64,000 nt of DNA, from positions 30,622,828 to 30,686,827 of the forward strand of contig CAIIXF020000010.1 in NCBI GenBank assembly GCA_903813345.2, written 5' to 3'. The DNA is from Owenia fusiformis (taxonomy: Eukaryota; Annelida; Polychaeta; Sabellida; Oweniidae). Positions 24,467 through 34,492 of the stretch are shown here, piece by piece. The position numbers and the translations under genes were made by a program. The number at the start of each line of letters is the position of its first letter. Position 1 is the stretch's first letter. The notes below the pieces were generated by a model. It worked only from the letters and a program-made list of their open reading frames with translations. It was not told where the DNA came from and did not search any database.

Positions 24467-24585
24467 TTACTCAGAGGTTTTTAGTATATGATTTGAATAG
24501 TTAACAGTTAAGGTACATGTGGACAAAAACATTTTTGAAAAATGCTATACCTGCCTATGTTATTTTCTGGTTCAAAGTCATGTAT
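24467..24585 (+). repeat. DIRS-like left inverted terminal repeat
   Basis: Pairs with 27777-27895. Shared words include ttactcaga, gtttttagtatat, aaggtacatgtggacaaaaa and acctgcctatgttattttct. It lacks 11 bases present in the right copy. Confidence 0.85.
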
Positions 24586-24691
24586 CTATTTCGTGAAAGT
24601 GTCGTCGGCAATCTTCGTCACTTTCCGTGATTGGTAAAATAAATTCCCGCGTAAATTACTGTGTTCATTGTACCTTCTGATTTAGAAGTAA

Positions 24692-26011
24692 CAAGTCAGT
24701 TTTTCTTCTGTAGATACGCGAAGAACTATTCTTGATCTGAGTTGGCCGAAGGGAGATTCCATAAATTCAAATACCCCTAAAAATACCATTCAAGGTCAAG
24801 AATACAATTTGCGTTTTCCTACTATTGATGATTTGTGTGATCTTATTGTCGAGAAAGGTTCCGGAGCGTTGATGTTCAAGTTGGATCTTCGCCGGGCTTA
24901 CAGACAACTTTTTCTTGACCCGGGTGACATACACTTACTTGGATACAAGTGGAGAGATAGACTTTATTTCGACCAGGTTTTTCCATTTGGCAGCAGATTA
25001 GCCGCCCTCGCGTGTCAGAAAACCACTACGGCAATTACTCACATACATCACCAACAAGGCTTTCAAAGCATTGTATATTTGGACGATTTCGCAGGTGTAG
25101 ATACGCGTGAAAATATCGCGTCAAGTTTCGCAAGCCTAAAACAGATCCTAGATGATCTCAATATTCAAATGTCAATATCAAAGGAATGTCCACCTTGTCA
25201 AGAAATGACATTTCTCGGAATTTGGGTTAACATAGAAAACATGACGTTAAAAGTAACACCCGAACGTTTATCCGAGATAAAATCCATCGTGAAAGAATGG
25301 TTAAAGAAGAAGAAGTGCAATAAGAAGCAGTTGCAATCTTTGATCGGAAAACTCCAATTTGCCGCCAAATGTGTCCGACCTGGGAGGTTGTTTATTTCGA
25401 GATTGCTGAATTTCTTGAAATTACTTCCTGACAGAGGTAAGAAAATTATTCCGGAGGAAATATCCAAGGATCTCATGTGGTGGGAAATTTTCTTAGATGA
25501 ATATAACGGAGTTTCGTGCATTCCGGTTGAACCGTGGTCTGAACCCGACGTCATAATAGCTACGGACGCTACATTGACTTCATGCGGTGGTTACGCGTTC
25601 TCTGAATTTTTTCACACCGAATTTCCGAGTTTCATTTTAGAACAGAACTTGAACATCAATGAACTGGAACTTTTGACCATTATTGTAGCCATGAAATTAT
25701 GGGCCCAAAACCTGAGAGGTAAAAGAGTGTTAATGAATTGCGACAATAATACATCGGTTCTAGCCCTTAACTCAGGTAGAGCGAAATCAGAAATGATGCA
25801 AAAATGTTTAAGAGAAGCTTTATTTGTACAAGCTCATCATGAATTTGAGATTAAAACTGTGCACATTGCTGGAATCGACAACAGATTGCCTGATTTACTA
25901 TCCAGATGGGATAGAAAGAATTCAGAAAAGTTTTTTGACTCTGTTAAAGGGTCTTCTGTCAGGGAAAGGTATTGTTCAAAATATTTGTTTGAATTTTTAC
26001 ACAATTGGTAA
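24692..26011 (+). CDS. Reverse transcriptase / RNase H of the DIRS-like element
   Basis: The frame is open from 24692 (after a TAA); the first ATG is at 24809 (400 aa from there). The conserved N-terminal RT block RTILDLSWPKGDSIN lies upstream of that ATG, so the true start must be further left or on an upstream exon; an acceptor-like ttctgtag sits at 24706-24713. Motifs in order: DLRRAYRQ (RT motif A), YLDDFAG (catalytic YxDD, motif C), FLGIWVN, then an RNase H-like part with ATDAT, NELELLTI, NCDNNTS and the terminal LPDLLSRW. Such proteins copy element RNA to DNA at the target in DIRS/Ngaro-type elements. The frame is intact with no internal stops. Gag is missing, so it is probably not autonomous. 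Confidence 0.85.
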   Translation, partial: QVSFSSVDTRRTILDLSWPKGDSINSNTPKNTIQGQEYNLRFPTIDDLCDLIVEKGSGALMFKLDLRRAYRQLFLDPGDIHLLGYKWRDRLYFDQVFPFGSRLAALACQKTTTAITHIHHQQGFQSIVYLDDFAGVDTRENIASSFASLKQILDDLNIQMSISKECPPCQEMTFLGIWVNIENMTLKVTPERLSEIKSIVKEWLKKKKCNKKQLQSLIGKLQFAAKCVRPGRLFISRLLNFLKLLPDRGKKIIPEEISKDLMWWEIFLDEYNGVSCIPVEPWSEPDVIIATDATLTSCGGYAFSEFFHTEFPSFILEQNLNINELELLTIIVAMKLWAQNLRGKRVLMNCDNNTSVLALNSGRAKSEMMQKCLREALFVQAHHEFEIKTVHIAGIDNRLPDLLSRWDRKNSEKFFDSVKGSSVRERYCSKYLFEFLHNW

Positions 26012-26035
26012 ATTATTAATTTAATTTATATTGCA

Positions 26036-27010
26036 GTGTCTGAAATTGAAAGGCTTGACAAAGAGATCAGGGACACTCAAAGAGCTGCCTTTGCCAAAGG
26101 TACGAGGGAGAATTTGAAGGTCCAATAGAATCTTTACTTTTTGTTTTGTACTTATTTAGAAATAGAGAGTATGCCTTTGTCATTAGAAAATACCCTCAGA
26201 TATATTCAATTTCTTGCCAGATCTTTTAAGACTACTCAAGCGATCAGAAATTATTTGAATGGTGTACGATTGTTACACAAGATTTCTGGTTTCGAATTTG
26301 TTCATCATAAATCTATAGACGCCAAGTTTCTATTAATGGGAGTACAGAAAAAATCCCCACACACCCCTTTACAGGCGGAACCTATGACTCCTACAATTTT
26401 AAAGCAATTAGTCTCTATTTCGGATTTAGCAAATCCAAAAGAACTTGCATTATGCACTTCCTGGGTAGTGGCCTTCTTCCTGTTTGCGAGGAAATCTAAC
26501 ATAGTTCCTCCTTCTAAATACAGATATGACTGTAACAAACATCTCTCCAGGGGTGATTTTCTTATTCAAGATGAGGTGGTTTGGGTAAACCTTAAATGGA
26601 GCAAAACCAATCAATCGGGATCTAGAAAAGTCAGGATCCCTCTTTCTCGAATACCTCACAGTTCTATTTGCCCAGTTCGTCTTATCAAAGAATTATTCGG
26701 AAGGGTACCAGTTGAATTGGGTTCACCAGCTTTTACCTTTGCCCCTGGGGAGTTCATCACGGCCAACTCCTTTGTTTCTTCACTTAGGCTAAAACTTAAA
26801 CTCTTGGGAGTGCATAGTGAACGTTACACAGGTCATAGTTTCCGCAGGGGTGGCGCCACCTTTGCCTTTAAAATTGGACTACCTGGAGAGTTCATTCAAA
26901 AGCAAGGTGATTGGGCTTCAGATGCTTACAAATTATATTTGGAGATCGATGAGGATCAGAGACAATACTTATCTGAGAGACTTGCTCAATTCATAGCCTG
27001 TAATCATTAA
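26036..27010 (+). pseudogene. Tyrosine recombinase of the DIRS-like element, one premature stop
   Basis: The homologous frame begins about 26036 (VSEIERLDKEIRDTQRAAFA) just after an acceptor-like tatattgcag. An in-frame TAG at 26126-26128 falls where related recombinases have Trp (context NLKVQ-stop-NLYFLF). After it the frame is open to TAA at 27008-27010. Catalytic residues seen: Arg in FARKSN, Lys in KWSKTN, His-x-x-Arg in GHSFRRGG, Trp in QGDWAS and the nucleophile Tyr in AYKLYLE. The enzyme would integrate circular cDNA by strand exchange. A single TGG-to-TAG change appears to be the only break. Confidence 0.8.
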
Positions 27011-27539
27011 ACTCATATGAGTTTCACTTTTATATTTTCAGGGGTTTAGCAAGCTTTCTACTAAGTATTGAACGCGTGAGAGAGGTAACAATATAGTTAA
27101 ACGCTTTGTGTTCACATTTATGTGTTACCTTTTGTTTTGTTTCTTTATTTTTATTTTCATTGCGGGCGCTTTTGGGCCAGTTTGCAGTGTGGTCAATGAT
27201 AATTGAAGAATTATTATGTTAGTTATAAATACAACAATTGCCCACACTGCAGATGCCGCCCGTAGGTGCCAAATCATTGAAATCTATAATTTATGTTTAG
27301 TTATTAATTATATGTTATTATACAAGATGTATCTAATCTCGAGTATTTATGTATCCGTGGTGTCCTGTCTCGTCTATTAATGATCTGTACTAGAATGTCC
27401 TGTGAGTAGTTTTACTAACTTAGCATTCCACACATAAATATTAATCTGTGTTGTCCTACGTTATTTGAGACATATTTATCCAGTGTAGAAATGTCTCATA
27501 TCTTGATAGTATTCTAATTGGATTTAGAGGATCACCAAT

Positions 27540-27752
27540 CTCCTTGCTTTTTCAGGAAAGCATCATTACATTGGCTTTGTTTAATCCTGTAAACAGGTCA
27601 ATTGTAACTCCAGTGTTGTCCTGAGAATTTGAGAAAAAATTTGAAAATTAGAAAGCATAAAATATCATCATTTCCCGGAGTTACCATCGACCTATTACCA
27701 TGCTATACTAAAAGAGACAATGTAATGATACTTTCCTGAAAAAGCAAGGGAA
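27540..27752. repeat. Internal inverted repeat at the right end of the DIRS-like element
   Basis: ccttgctttttcaggaaag followed by atcattacattg (27540s) is mirrored by caatgtaatgatactttcctg and aaaaagcaagg (about 27718-27750). A second pairing block is gtaactcc (27605) against ggagttac (27677). Confidence 0.75.
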
Positions 27753-27776
27753 TTCAAACATACCTTCATACTTCAT

Positions 27777-27895
27777 TTTGTATCAGAAAATAACATAGGC
27801 AGGTATAGTATTTTTCAAAATGTTTTTGTCCACATGTACCTTAACTGTTTTAAAACTATTCAAATTATATACTAAAAACCCCTAAGCCAATCTGA
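27777..27895 (-). repeat. DIRS-like right inverted terminal repeat
   Basis: Reverse complement of 24467-24585, with an 11-base insertion (ccctaagccaa region) relative to it. Confidence 0.85.
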
Positions 27896-28002
27896 GTAAA
27901 TCTAACGAAAGTGGATCGGTATTGAAGCAAAAGCTGGACAGGCGCCGAATAACAGTTATATTTGTATTTAGAACAGCCACAACTCGCTCATTGCTTCCTA
28001 GT

Positions 28003-28082
28003 CAACTCGTACCCAAGACAACTCGTACCCAAGACAACTCGTACCCAAGACAACTGGTACCCAAGACAACTCGTACCCAAGA
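28003..28082 (+). repeat. 16-bp minisatellite (AACTCGTACCCAAGAC), five copies
   Basis: Five tandem units of AACTCGTACCCAAGAC, one with a C-to-G change. The same unit occurs in reverse orientation at 36939-37013. Short frames over it are artefacts. Confidence 0.9.
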
Positions 28083-28343
28083 TTATTTTCAGTATTATGG
28101 GTGCATATTAGAGGAAAAATTGATTTTGTATAATAATGTTTTCATATTATAATGTGAATCAAATAAGCCTCAATATTTTTTTGAATTTAGAAGACATTTT
28201 TCTCAGTGGATCGGGAAAGCATTTTGATTTAACTTGGATCACCTATATATATAAATAAATATAATTACAACATTAAATCTAATACTTGTTCCAAACACTC
28301 ATAAACATACAATATTTTGAAAAATGATTATGAACACTGCGTG

Positions 28344-28570
28344 AAATATGGGATTCCAACTCTTGACACGTCTAGAAACTGGTCTTTACACGCCGGGTTT
28401 CTAGACGTGCCAATTATTTACACCTCTTGACACGCGATGAATTCAACTCTTTACACCTCTTTGCACTTCTTGGCACACGCAGTGCAAAGACGTGTAAAGA
28501 CCATGTCAAAAAGTCTTTGCACGCCCTGTGACAATTAATGGAATCTCTTGACACGCTCTTGGCACACTGA
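28344..28570. repeat. Cluster of the TCTTGACACG-type short motif
   Basis: Within about 220 bp the words TCTTGACACG, TCTTTACACG, TCTTTGCACG and TCTTGGCACA recur roughly a dozen times in both orientations at irregular spacing, with TCTAGAAAC / TTTCTAGACGTG. It is bordered on the left by cactgcgtgaaatatgggat. A second cluster is at 34330-34485 and a decayed one at 32725-32805. Confidence 0.65.
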
Positions 28571-31500
28571 ACAACATAATTATGTGTAAATAAACAACTA
28601 ACCTAATTACCAATAGCAATACATACAGTATTTTAACGATTGCAAGTATTTTCTCTGATACTTTTAATTGATATATTTTTTAATCATTCTTTCGCAGACT
28701 GTTTGGAACAAGTACATGTAGCAAATATTAAACAGACTATTTTGTATGTACGCTGACACATTGACTTATTTAAACATTTTGGCAATTTCATGCCGCCTTT
28801 TGAAAATATAAATCAGTTACAGGCAATGCTAATCGACGCATTGATCCTAAGTGAAGGAAATACATATCATGATAAGAAAAAGAAAGGCGTTTCAAGGATA
28901 AAACGTGCAATAAACTTTGAAAACACTGATACATCAGGCCTATTTATATATTTATTTTGTATTAGCTTAATATAAAGATAACCTTACTTTTCGATGAGTA
29001 TTTGGATTTCGGAGTAATTTGTTTCAAGTTAAGTCAATACAAATTATCGCCGACTTAACTTGTGACCATACATATGATAAATGAGGGGCATTTTAATACA
29101 CAATTGGGCAAAACAAGCATATTCAATCGAATGTACCATTCTCTCTGCTGTTCTTTCCCAGCCTATCCATAAACAGACAGGTACAAAGTTCCCATAGTTT
29201 TCGCAACATCTAATTCTATGATCAATTGCTAGACACAGCAAATATACTAATTAATTGTCTGATTGTGATTCGGGAACGTAGGGTTTTTACATAAACAGGA
29301 TACTTGGCTGTACATAGCCTGAGAACACCGGATTGACCCCCCCCCCATCGACGCCTAGGCGCTGCTTATGTTTTAATAAGAAACATTCCCTTGTAAAGAA
29401 TTATCGGGATATGAATTGATACAAGGTCAAGTATTCTGCCCCTTTTGTGTGATAAAAATATGTATTTAATTGGTGCTGAATGTCTCAACATAAATCAGTT
29501 ATGTTTAATTAATAAATGACACTATTATGTCAGTCTACGCACTTCATGGACATGGACGGGGGGGGTGAGTTACCCATTCTAAAATGGTTAAATTTTGTAT
29601 TAAAGAGTAATCAATAGGTCGTGAACTCCGATTGATAACCAACTGTAGCATACTACTTAATTTGTTTGACTATTGATATTAAAAAGGAGTGAATTTATGA
29701 TATTCATAGAGGTACATTGTATTGGTATTAATATAATAATGATATTGGGGACCATAAACCACTTTGTTTCGCAAGTAGCTTTAGGATCGCGGTTTTATCT
29801 TCACATGTTGCCCTTTGTGCAATTCGAAAATGAAATATTTTAATCTATAATTTATATATCATTTGCAAAATAAATGTAATTAAGAGACATGGGGGAGGGG
29901 GGGGGTTAACGGCCAGAATTTGGAATGAATTTGGGAATTTCAAGGATTGATTCACTTAATGTTGTTCACTGGAGTCGATACACACACCTGCATAACAATC
30001 GGAGACAAAACTGACTTAATCTGATATGATAACAAAAGATTAATAACTTAGTCTATGTTTTTGTTTTTATAATTGCGGAAGTGTACCAAAACCACCTTGA
30101 TTACAGAAGATATCGTCTAGGCTTTAGATTTAATGAATAGATTTTTTGCCCTAGTCTCATTTAATAAAACAGGCTATTTGCGTATTTAATTAATATTTGT
30201 GACAAAATATTTCAGTTAGACTCAAAATCAAAACGAATTTCTCCATTATAGCCCCCCTTGCAACTGTCCCGAGTCTGCATCTGTTTTTCATGCTTCCGAT
30301 CCACCTTTGGGATAGAGAGAATAGATGTAGATTTGTAATTTGGGGGGGGGGGGGTGGCATTAAATGTGTTCTCATACAAACTAAAATAAACCCCAAAAAG
30401 CCATATCAAATGTCCTAACACAAGACCAATGCCATGTCAAACATCCAAATATAGAACCAATGCCATACCCCCGGGTACCAAATATCCAGAATATAAGACC
30501 AAGGCCATTCGAAATATCGAATGCCCCGAGAAGAAGGCAGATCTTTGAGTAAAATGATCATAAAACAACCTCAAATGAAGGATATGTGTAACAACTAGAC
30601 CAATGCCCCGGGACCAATGCCGTACCACAATTGAGGGGTAACATATTTTCCACACCGATTCTTATACCAGAAAATGGAAAAATCTGTCTCAAAATGTGGG
30701 TCCATTGGCTTGACATACCAAATGTAAAAAAGGTACCCCACCTGAGCCGAGTGTGAACCCCCGGGGTGAATGGTGAACACACGGGGCAAGGAATTCTTCG
30801 ATTTTGATTCAAGTAATTTTTTTATAAAATTCATACTCATGTTAATAGCGGACGCCTTGGCCAAATAATCTTTCAAATCATGCACTTTCCAAGTGATTTT
30901 GTAGCAAAATTGTGATAATATATGAACCCCTTGGAATTATTCAAAGACGGACCCCCGCCAGCCCATCCCCCATTCTTACCTATGCTAAACACTAAGATAA
31001 ACATATAGAATGGTATCTTACACTTTTTCTAAATGTTGATATCCAAAAAACATATCTTTTTGGTTTATCAACACATACCGCTCACAATATAACAAGTATA
31101 CAGATTGTAACATAGATAATTAGCGAATTGGGGAAAATTACAATCCCTTTGATCAAATTATTATAAGATTTAATCTCCAGCTGAGGTGCAATCAAAATGT
31201 TGATACACATAATTAGCAGTCAGAAAGATGCTCTTACCGTAGTTTTCAATATTCCCTTTGTTGTAACATCTTATTTCAAAAGAATGGATATTGATGGTTG
31301 TATGGAAGTATTCATATCAAACATTCACATTATAGTTTACAGTGGAATTCCCTCCATAAATGCAACATATTTACCATTTAAGATTTCATATTGGACTTTC
31401 CGCATAATGATAAAATGTTGACGATATAGTTTTCGATAAAACCCCAGGGCCGTAGCCAGCTTTCAGTCGGGGGGAGAGTGATGCAATCACCAAAATATTT

Positions 31501-32079
31501 TAGGTTTTCAGTCGGGGGGTGCGATCGTGACATAAATGAGGCAAAAAATATTTGTTTTGAATTTTTACAAAAATGATGCAACTTCCTTCAAACCTGAGCT
31601 AGAAGCTTCAAACAAAAAATCAATTTAATGCTCTTTTCTTCCTCTACCTTATGGTACCTTTTATTGCTTGTAGGAGGGGGTGCGAACCCACCGCTTCTCC
31701 TCGTTACGCTTATAAACCCAATAATGTATTCCCAAGGAATCGACTTTATTAATTTATATGTGAAAAATGAGCTTGCATGTACAAATTGCATCGTATGCAA
31801 ACCTTCCCGGTCATGTTTATGTCTTTTGAATGATGTCTACCCCTTGATGCATGCATCCTTTAATAAGTGGTGTTAAGAATATTGGTGTAGGGATATGTCA
31901 TAAAGATTTCACGTTATCGCGATATACATGTAGCCGCGTCCCCTTTGTCTTTATCCTTCCAAACGCAAACGGCAGATAAGAGGGGTTCTTAGTGATTGAT
32001 CTGATGCTTAATAAGCCACTTACAAGATACAGTTTTAAATATTGATATTGTGTAAAGTTTTAACACATAGGCGTAACCA
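28571..32079. other. Gene-free repeat field
   Basis: No convincing gene. It holds several homopolymer C or G runs (about 29339, 29563, 29891, 30341), a degenerate set of agaccaatgccat-containing direct repeats at about 30420-30620, and poly-G-bearing repeat debris at about 31445-31520. Frames here are short and match no family. Confidence 0.6.
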
Positions 32080-32122
32080 GGGGGGGGGGTGCGATTCGTG
32101 AATGATCGCACCCCCCCCCCCT
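32080..32122. repeat. Poly-G/poly-C inverted repeat
   Basis: A run of G followed by tgcga, then an 11-base loop, then tcgca followed by a run of C. Both strands carry a long G tract and the halves can pair as one hairpin. Confidence 0.8.
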
Positions 32123-32211
32123 GCTTAACCAATAGAGAAGGAAGAAGAAATGAGCTTTGAATGGCTTTCATTTGAAACTTCTAGTTCAATTTTGAAGGAA
32201 TTTGCAATGTC

Positions 32212-32343
32212 TGGTTCACATTTGCTCAAATTCATCGTCCGGCCTCCGGCCGATTGAATATTTTGTTTAAAATTGTTTTCATGTTTGAAAAAACACTCAA
32301 TCGGCCGGCCCCCGGACGATGAATCGGAGCAAATATGACCCAG
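32212..32343. mobile_element. Foldback MITE family member 2
   Basis: ttcacatttgctcaaattc at the left and gaatcggagcaaatatgacc at the right. The inner arms ggccgattgaatattttgtt and caatcggccgg pair, as do cgtccgg and ccggacg. Confidence 0.75.
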
Positions 32344-32724
32344 CCATATGAGGGGCAACATTTTATTATTTATTGTTTGAAATCCTGGGAAAATGCACTC
32401 CCCCAATTTTGCAAATCTGGTCTGCGGTGCTAATGAACCCTCTAATTTGTTTTCGTTTACATGAGCAACTAACAGATATGTTTATTCTCATTCTGTCTCA
32501 GCTTGATTTTAATTAAATTTTACCCCCACCCTTCGAACGTCTTTGTCTCTCTCATTTTTGCAACCCTACATTCAGTTTCTTTTTAAACCAAATCAAGAAA
32601 TATCCGTCCACATATCAGATATTAAACCAATAGTTGTTCATTATAAGAACAACCATATATTATATTATAGATCATAAGCTATTTTTAATTTCAGCTATAA
32701 AATAAGCCCTCTCTCCCCTCCTCT

Positions 32725-32805
32725 ATCTCTAGATACGCAGAGTTTCTAGACCGGCTAAGCATGTCTAAAAATTACTAGAAATTCCACAATTTATACAGTG
32801 ATATG
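32725..32805. repeat. Decayed copy of the TCTTGACACG motif element
   Basis: tctctagatacgcagagttt plus ctagac matches 34402-34430 closely, and tactagaaattccacaattt followed by an acagtg-like end parallels the end at about 34460-34480. Confidence 0.5.
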
Positions 32806-34329
32806 GATTTCATGTTTCTATTGAATCCCTTATTTTGAAGTCTAGCTAAATAATCGAGTTTGATTTTAAACGTTTTCGGGGATCCGGGCAGAACTCAGGA
32901 TATAGTGCTTGAGTACATTTGCATTCAAAATAATTCAAAATTCAAAATTGCAAATATCATGGAAGTTGATTGCAATTATGTTCGATGATCGTCAACATGA
33001 AAGAACAATATGTCTGAATAATTAGCTATTAAACATCTTTATCAAAACTTTCCTAAACTTTTAAATGTTGATCTTGTCAAAGAGTACTCTCCATCTGAGA
33101 TTCAGATGTAGATCGAAAATCAAATTGATTTCAAAGGTATTTATAGATGGTTTACATGAGGGGTTCTGTCCATGGTGTATTGCTTTCATAACAAAGAGTT
33201 GTTTTGCTTCCGGGGTCCTAAATTATTCTATTTTAAACAGTAACTAATAAGATTAAACAGATCAAAAAGACTCTGGGCACTGCCGTCGCCCCATCATGAT
33301 CAATACAGGTGACAATAAGCGACACATGTTTCAGCGTCATGATAGTAAACCATGACATCTCAAATCTTCCCAGCCCTTGATTTTTGAGATCTTTCATCCC
33401 AGCTCATATTTCATCTAATTGGGGTCATAAAACTTGTGTAACTGTGCCTGTTGCATCCTCGCTGGAAGGGTATTTTACAAGTATAAATGAAGTCCTTTGA
33501 AGAAGGATGTGCCTGTTGTTAAATACATGTACAATGCCTTACTACATTATGTAATGTATTGACATTAAGGTACATGATTACATGATAACAATCACGCTTA
33601 TTGACATTCATAACTCTTCCCATCTGATATGCTCAGATCACAGAATATGCCTCATTATATCAGAGCATGTTTCAGGCGTTTCAGACCCATAGCCAGGATT
33701 TGCCAAGGGGTGGGTTACTTTTTTAAGAAATTCCAGGGGGAGTTTACTTTTGGCAATGTTAGTTCAAAAATGAGCAAAATAATTTAAAAGGTGCTCAGTA
33801 TGGGGTAAAAAATGCAATTTTGGTCACGGAGGGGGGGGGGGGGGGTCGCTAGAACCAATCTATCCCCCCTGTATTCGGGCCTGCATGTGCTATCTACATA
33901 TTTGACAATTTGATTGACACGGTTCAAAGTGGACTTTGTTCATCATTCAAACTGTTTTAATATCTAGGAATATGCGTCCAAGTTAAAATCACTCGAAATC
34001 AGGGTAGATAAACCTAAGAAAAACACATTTCTTGTTTTCATTTGATCTTTAACATGATCCTGTAAAAATGTCAGATTTAGCAAAATACATAGGCGATCTC
34101 CATCTGCACACATCTACTCATTTCGACTAAGCTATTGCCTATACTTACACGCACATGCATACTTTTAAATTAATTTTATTTTGATAATGATTTAAAAAAC
34201 ACAAATTATTATTAACACGAAATTAAAATGATTGTTATATTCCAATCCTAGTAAAGTATAATTAAGCGCGACTATAGGGCATAACAACATGTGGCCGGTC
34301 TAATTATACTGTTTGTTTTGATAAGGCTG
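32806..34329. other. Intergenic stretch without recognisable gene
   Basis: AT-rich, with one G run of about 17 at 33829-33845 within a poly-G repeat fragment (33690-33870). Nothing else was recognised. Confidence 0.5.
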
Positions 34330-34485
34330 TGCAAAGAGATATCAAAACTCTTGACACGCTCTTTACACGCGAGGTCTTTGCACCTCTTGACACGTCTTGG
34401 AATCTCTAGATACGCGGAGTTCCTAGACTATCTTTGCACGTCTAGAAATTGCTTGGAATTTCACATTTGACGCAGTGGAATATGT
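34330..34485. repeat. Second cluster of the TCTTGACACG-type motif
   Basis: Contains gtgcaaagaga, ctcttgacacg, ctctttacacg, tctttgcacc, tcttgacacg, ctctagatacgcgg and tctttgcacgtctagaaatt, then ggaatttcacatttgacgca. Its right border matches, in inverted form, the left border of the cluster at 28344. It directly abuts the left arm of the 2.2-kb foldback. Confidence 0.65.
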
Positions 34486-34492
34486 GGATTAA

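Larger units (their letters stand above)
24467..27895 (+). mobile_element. DIRS-like tyrosine-recombinase retrotransposon
   Basis: The left terminal region 24467-24585 (aaggtacatgtggacaaaaa, ctatacctgcctatgttatt) reappears as its reverse complement at about 27777-27895, so the element has inverted terminal repeats. Between them lie an RT-RNase H frame (24692-26011) and a tyrosine recombinase frame (26036-27010). Inverted repeats, RT-RH and YR instead of an integrase are the hallmarks of DIRS elements. Near the right end, 27540-27616 and 27680-27752 are reverse complements, recalling the internal complementary region of DIRS1. No gag frame is visible: only about 110 bp separate the left repeat from the RT. 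The left repeat lacks 11 bases present in the right one. It lies head to head with the secreted-protein gene. Confidence 0.85.

Noticed and set aside
27922-28152. Open frame with QLVPKTTRTQD repeats
   Set aside because: Produced by the 16-bp minisatellite; 16 is not a multiple of three and no homologous frame continues.
30437-30885. Overlapping minus-strand frames with prolines and glycines
   Set aside because: They arise in a degenerate direct-repeat region and resemble no protein family.
31628-31876. 82-aa open frame containing GGGANPPLLL
   Set aside because: It falls over poly-G repeat debris with no supporting homology.
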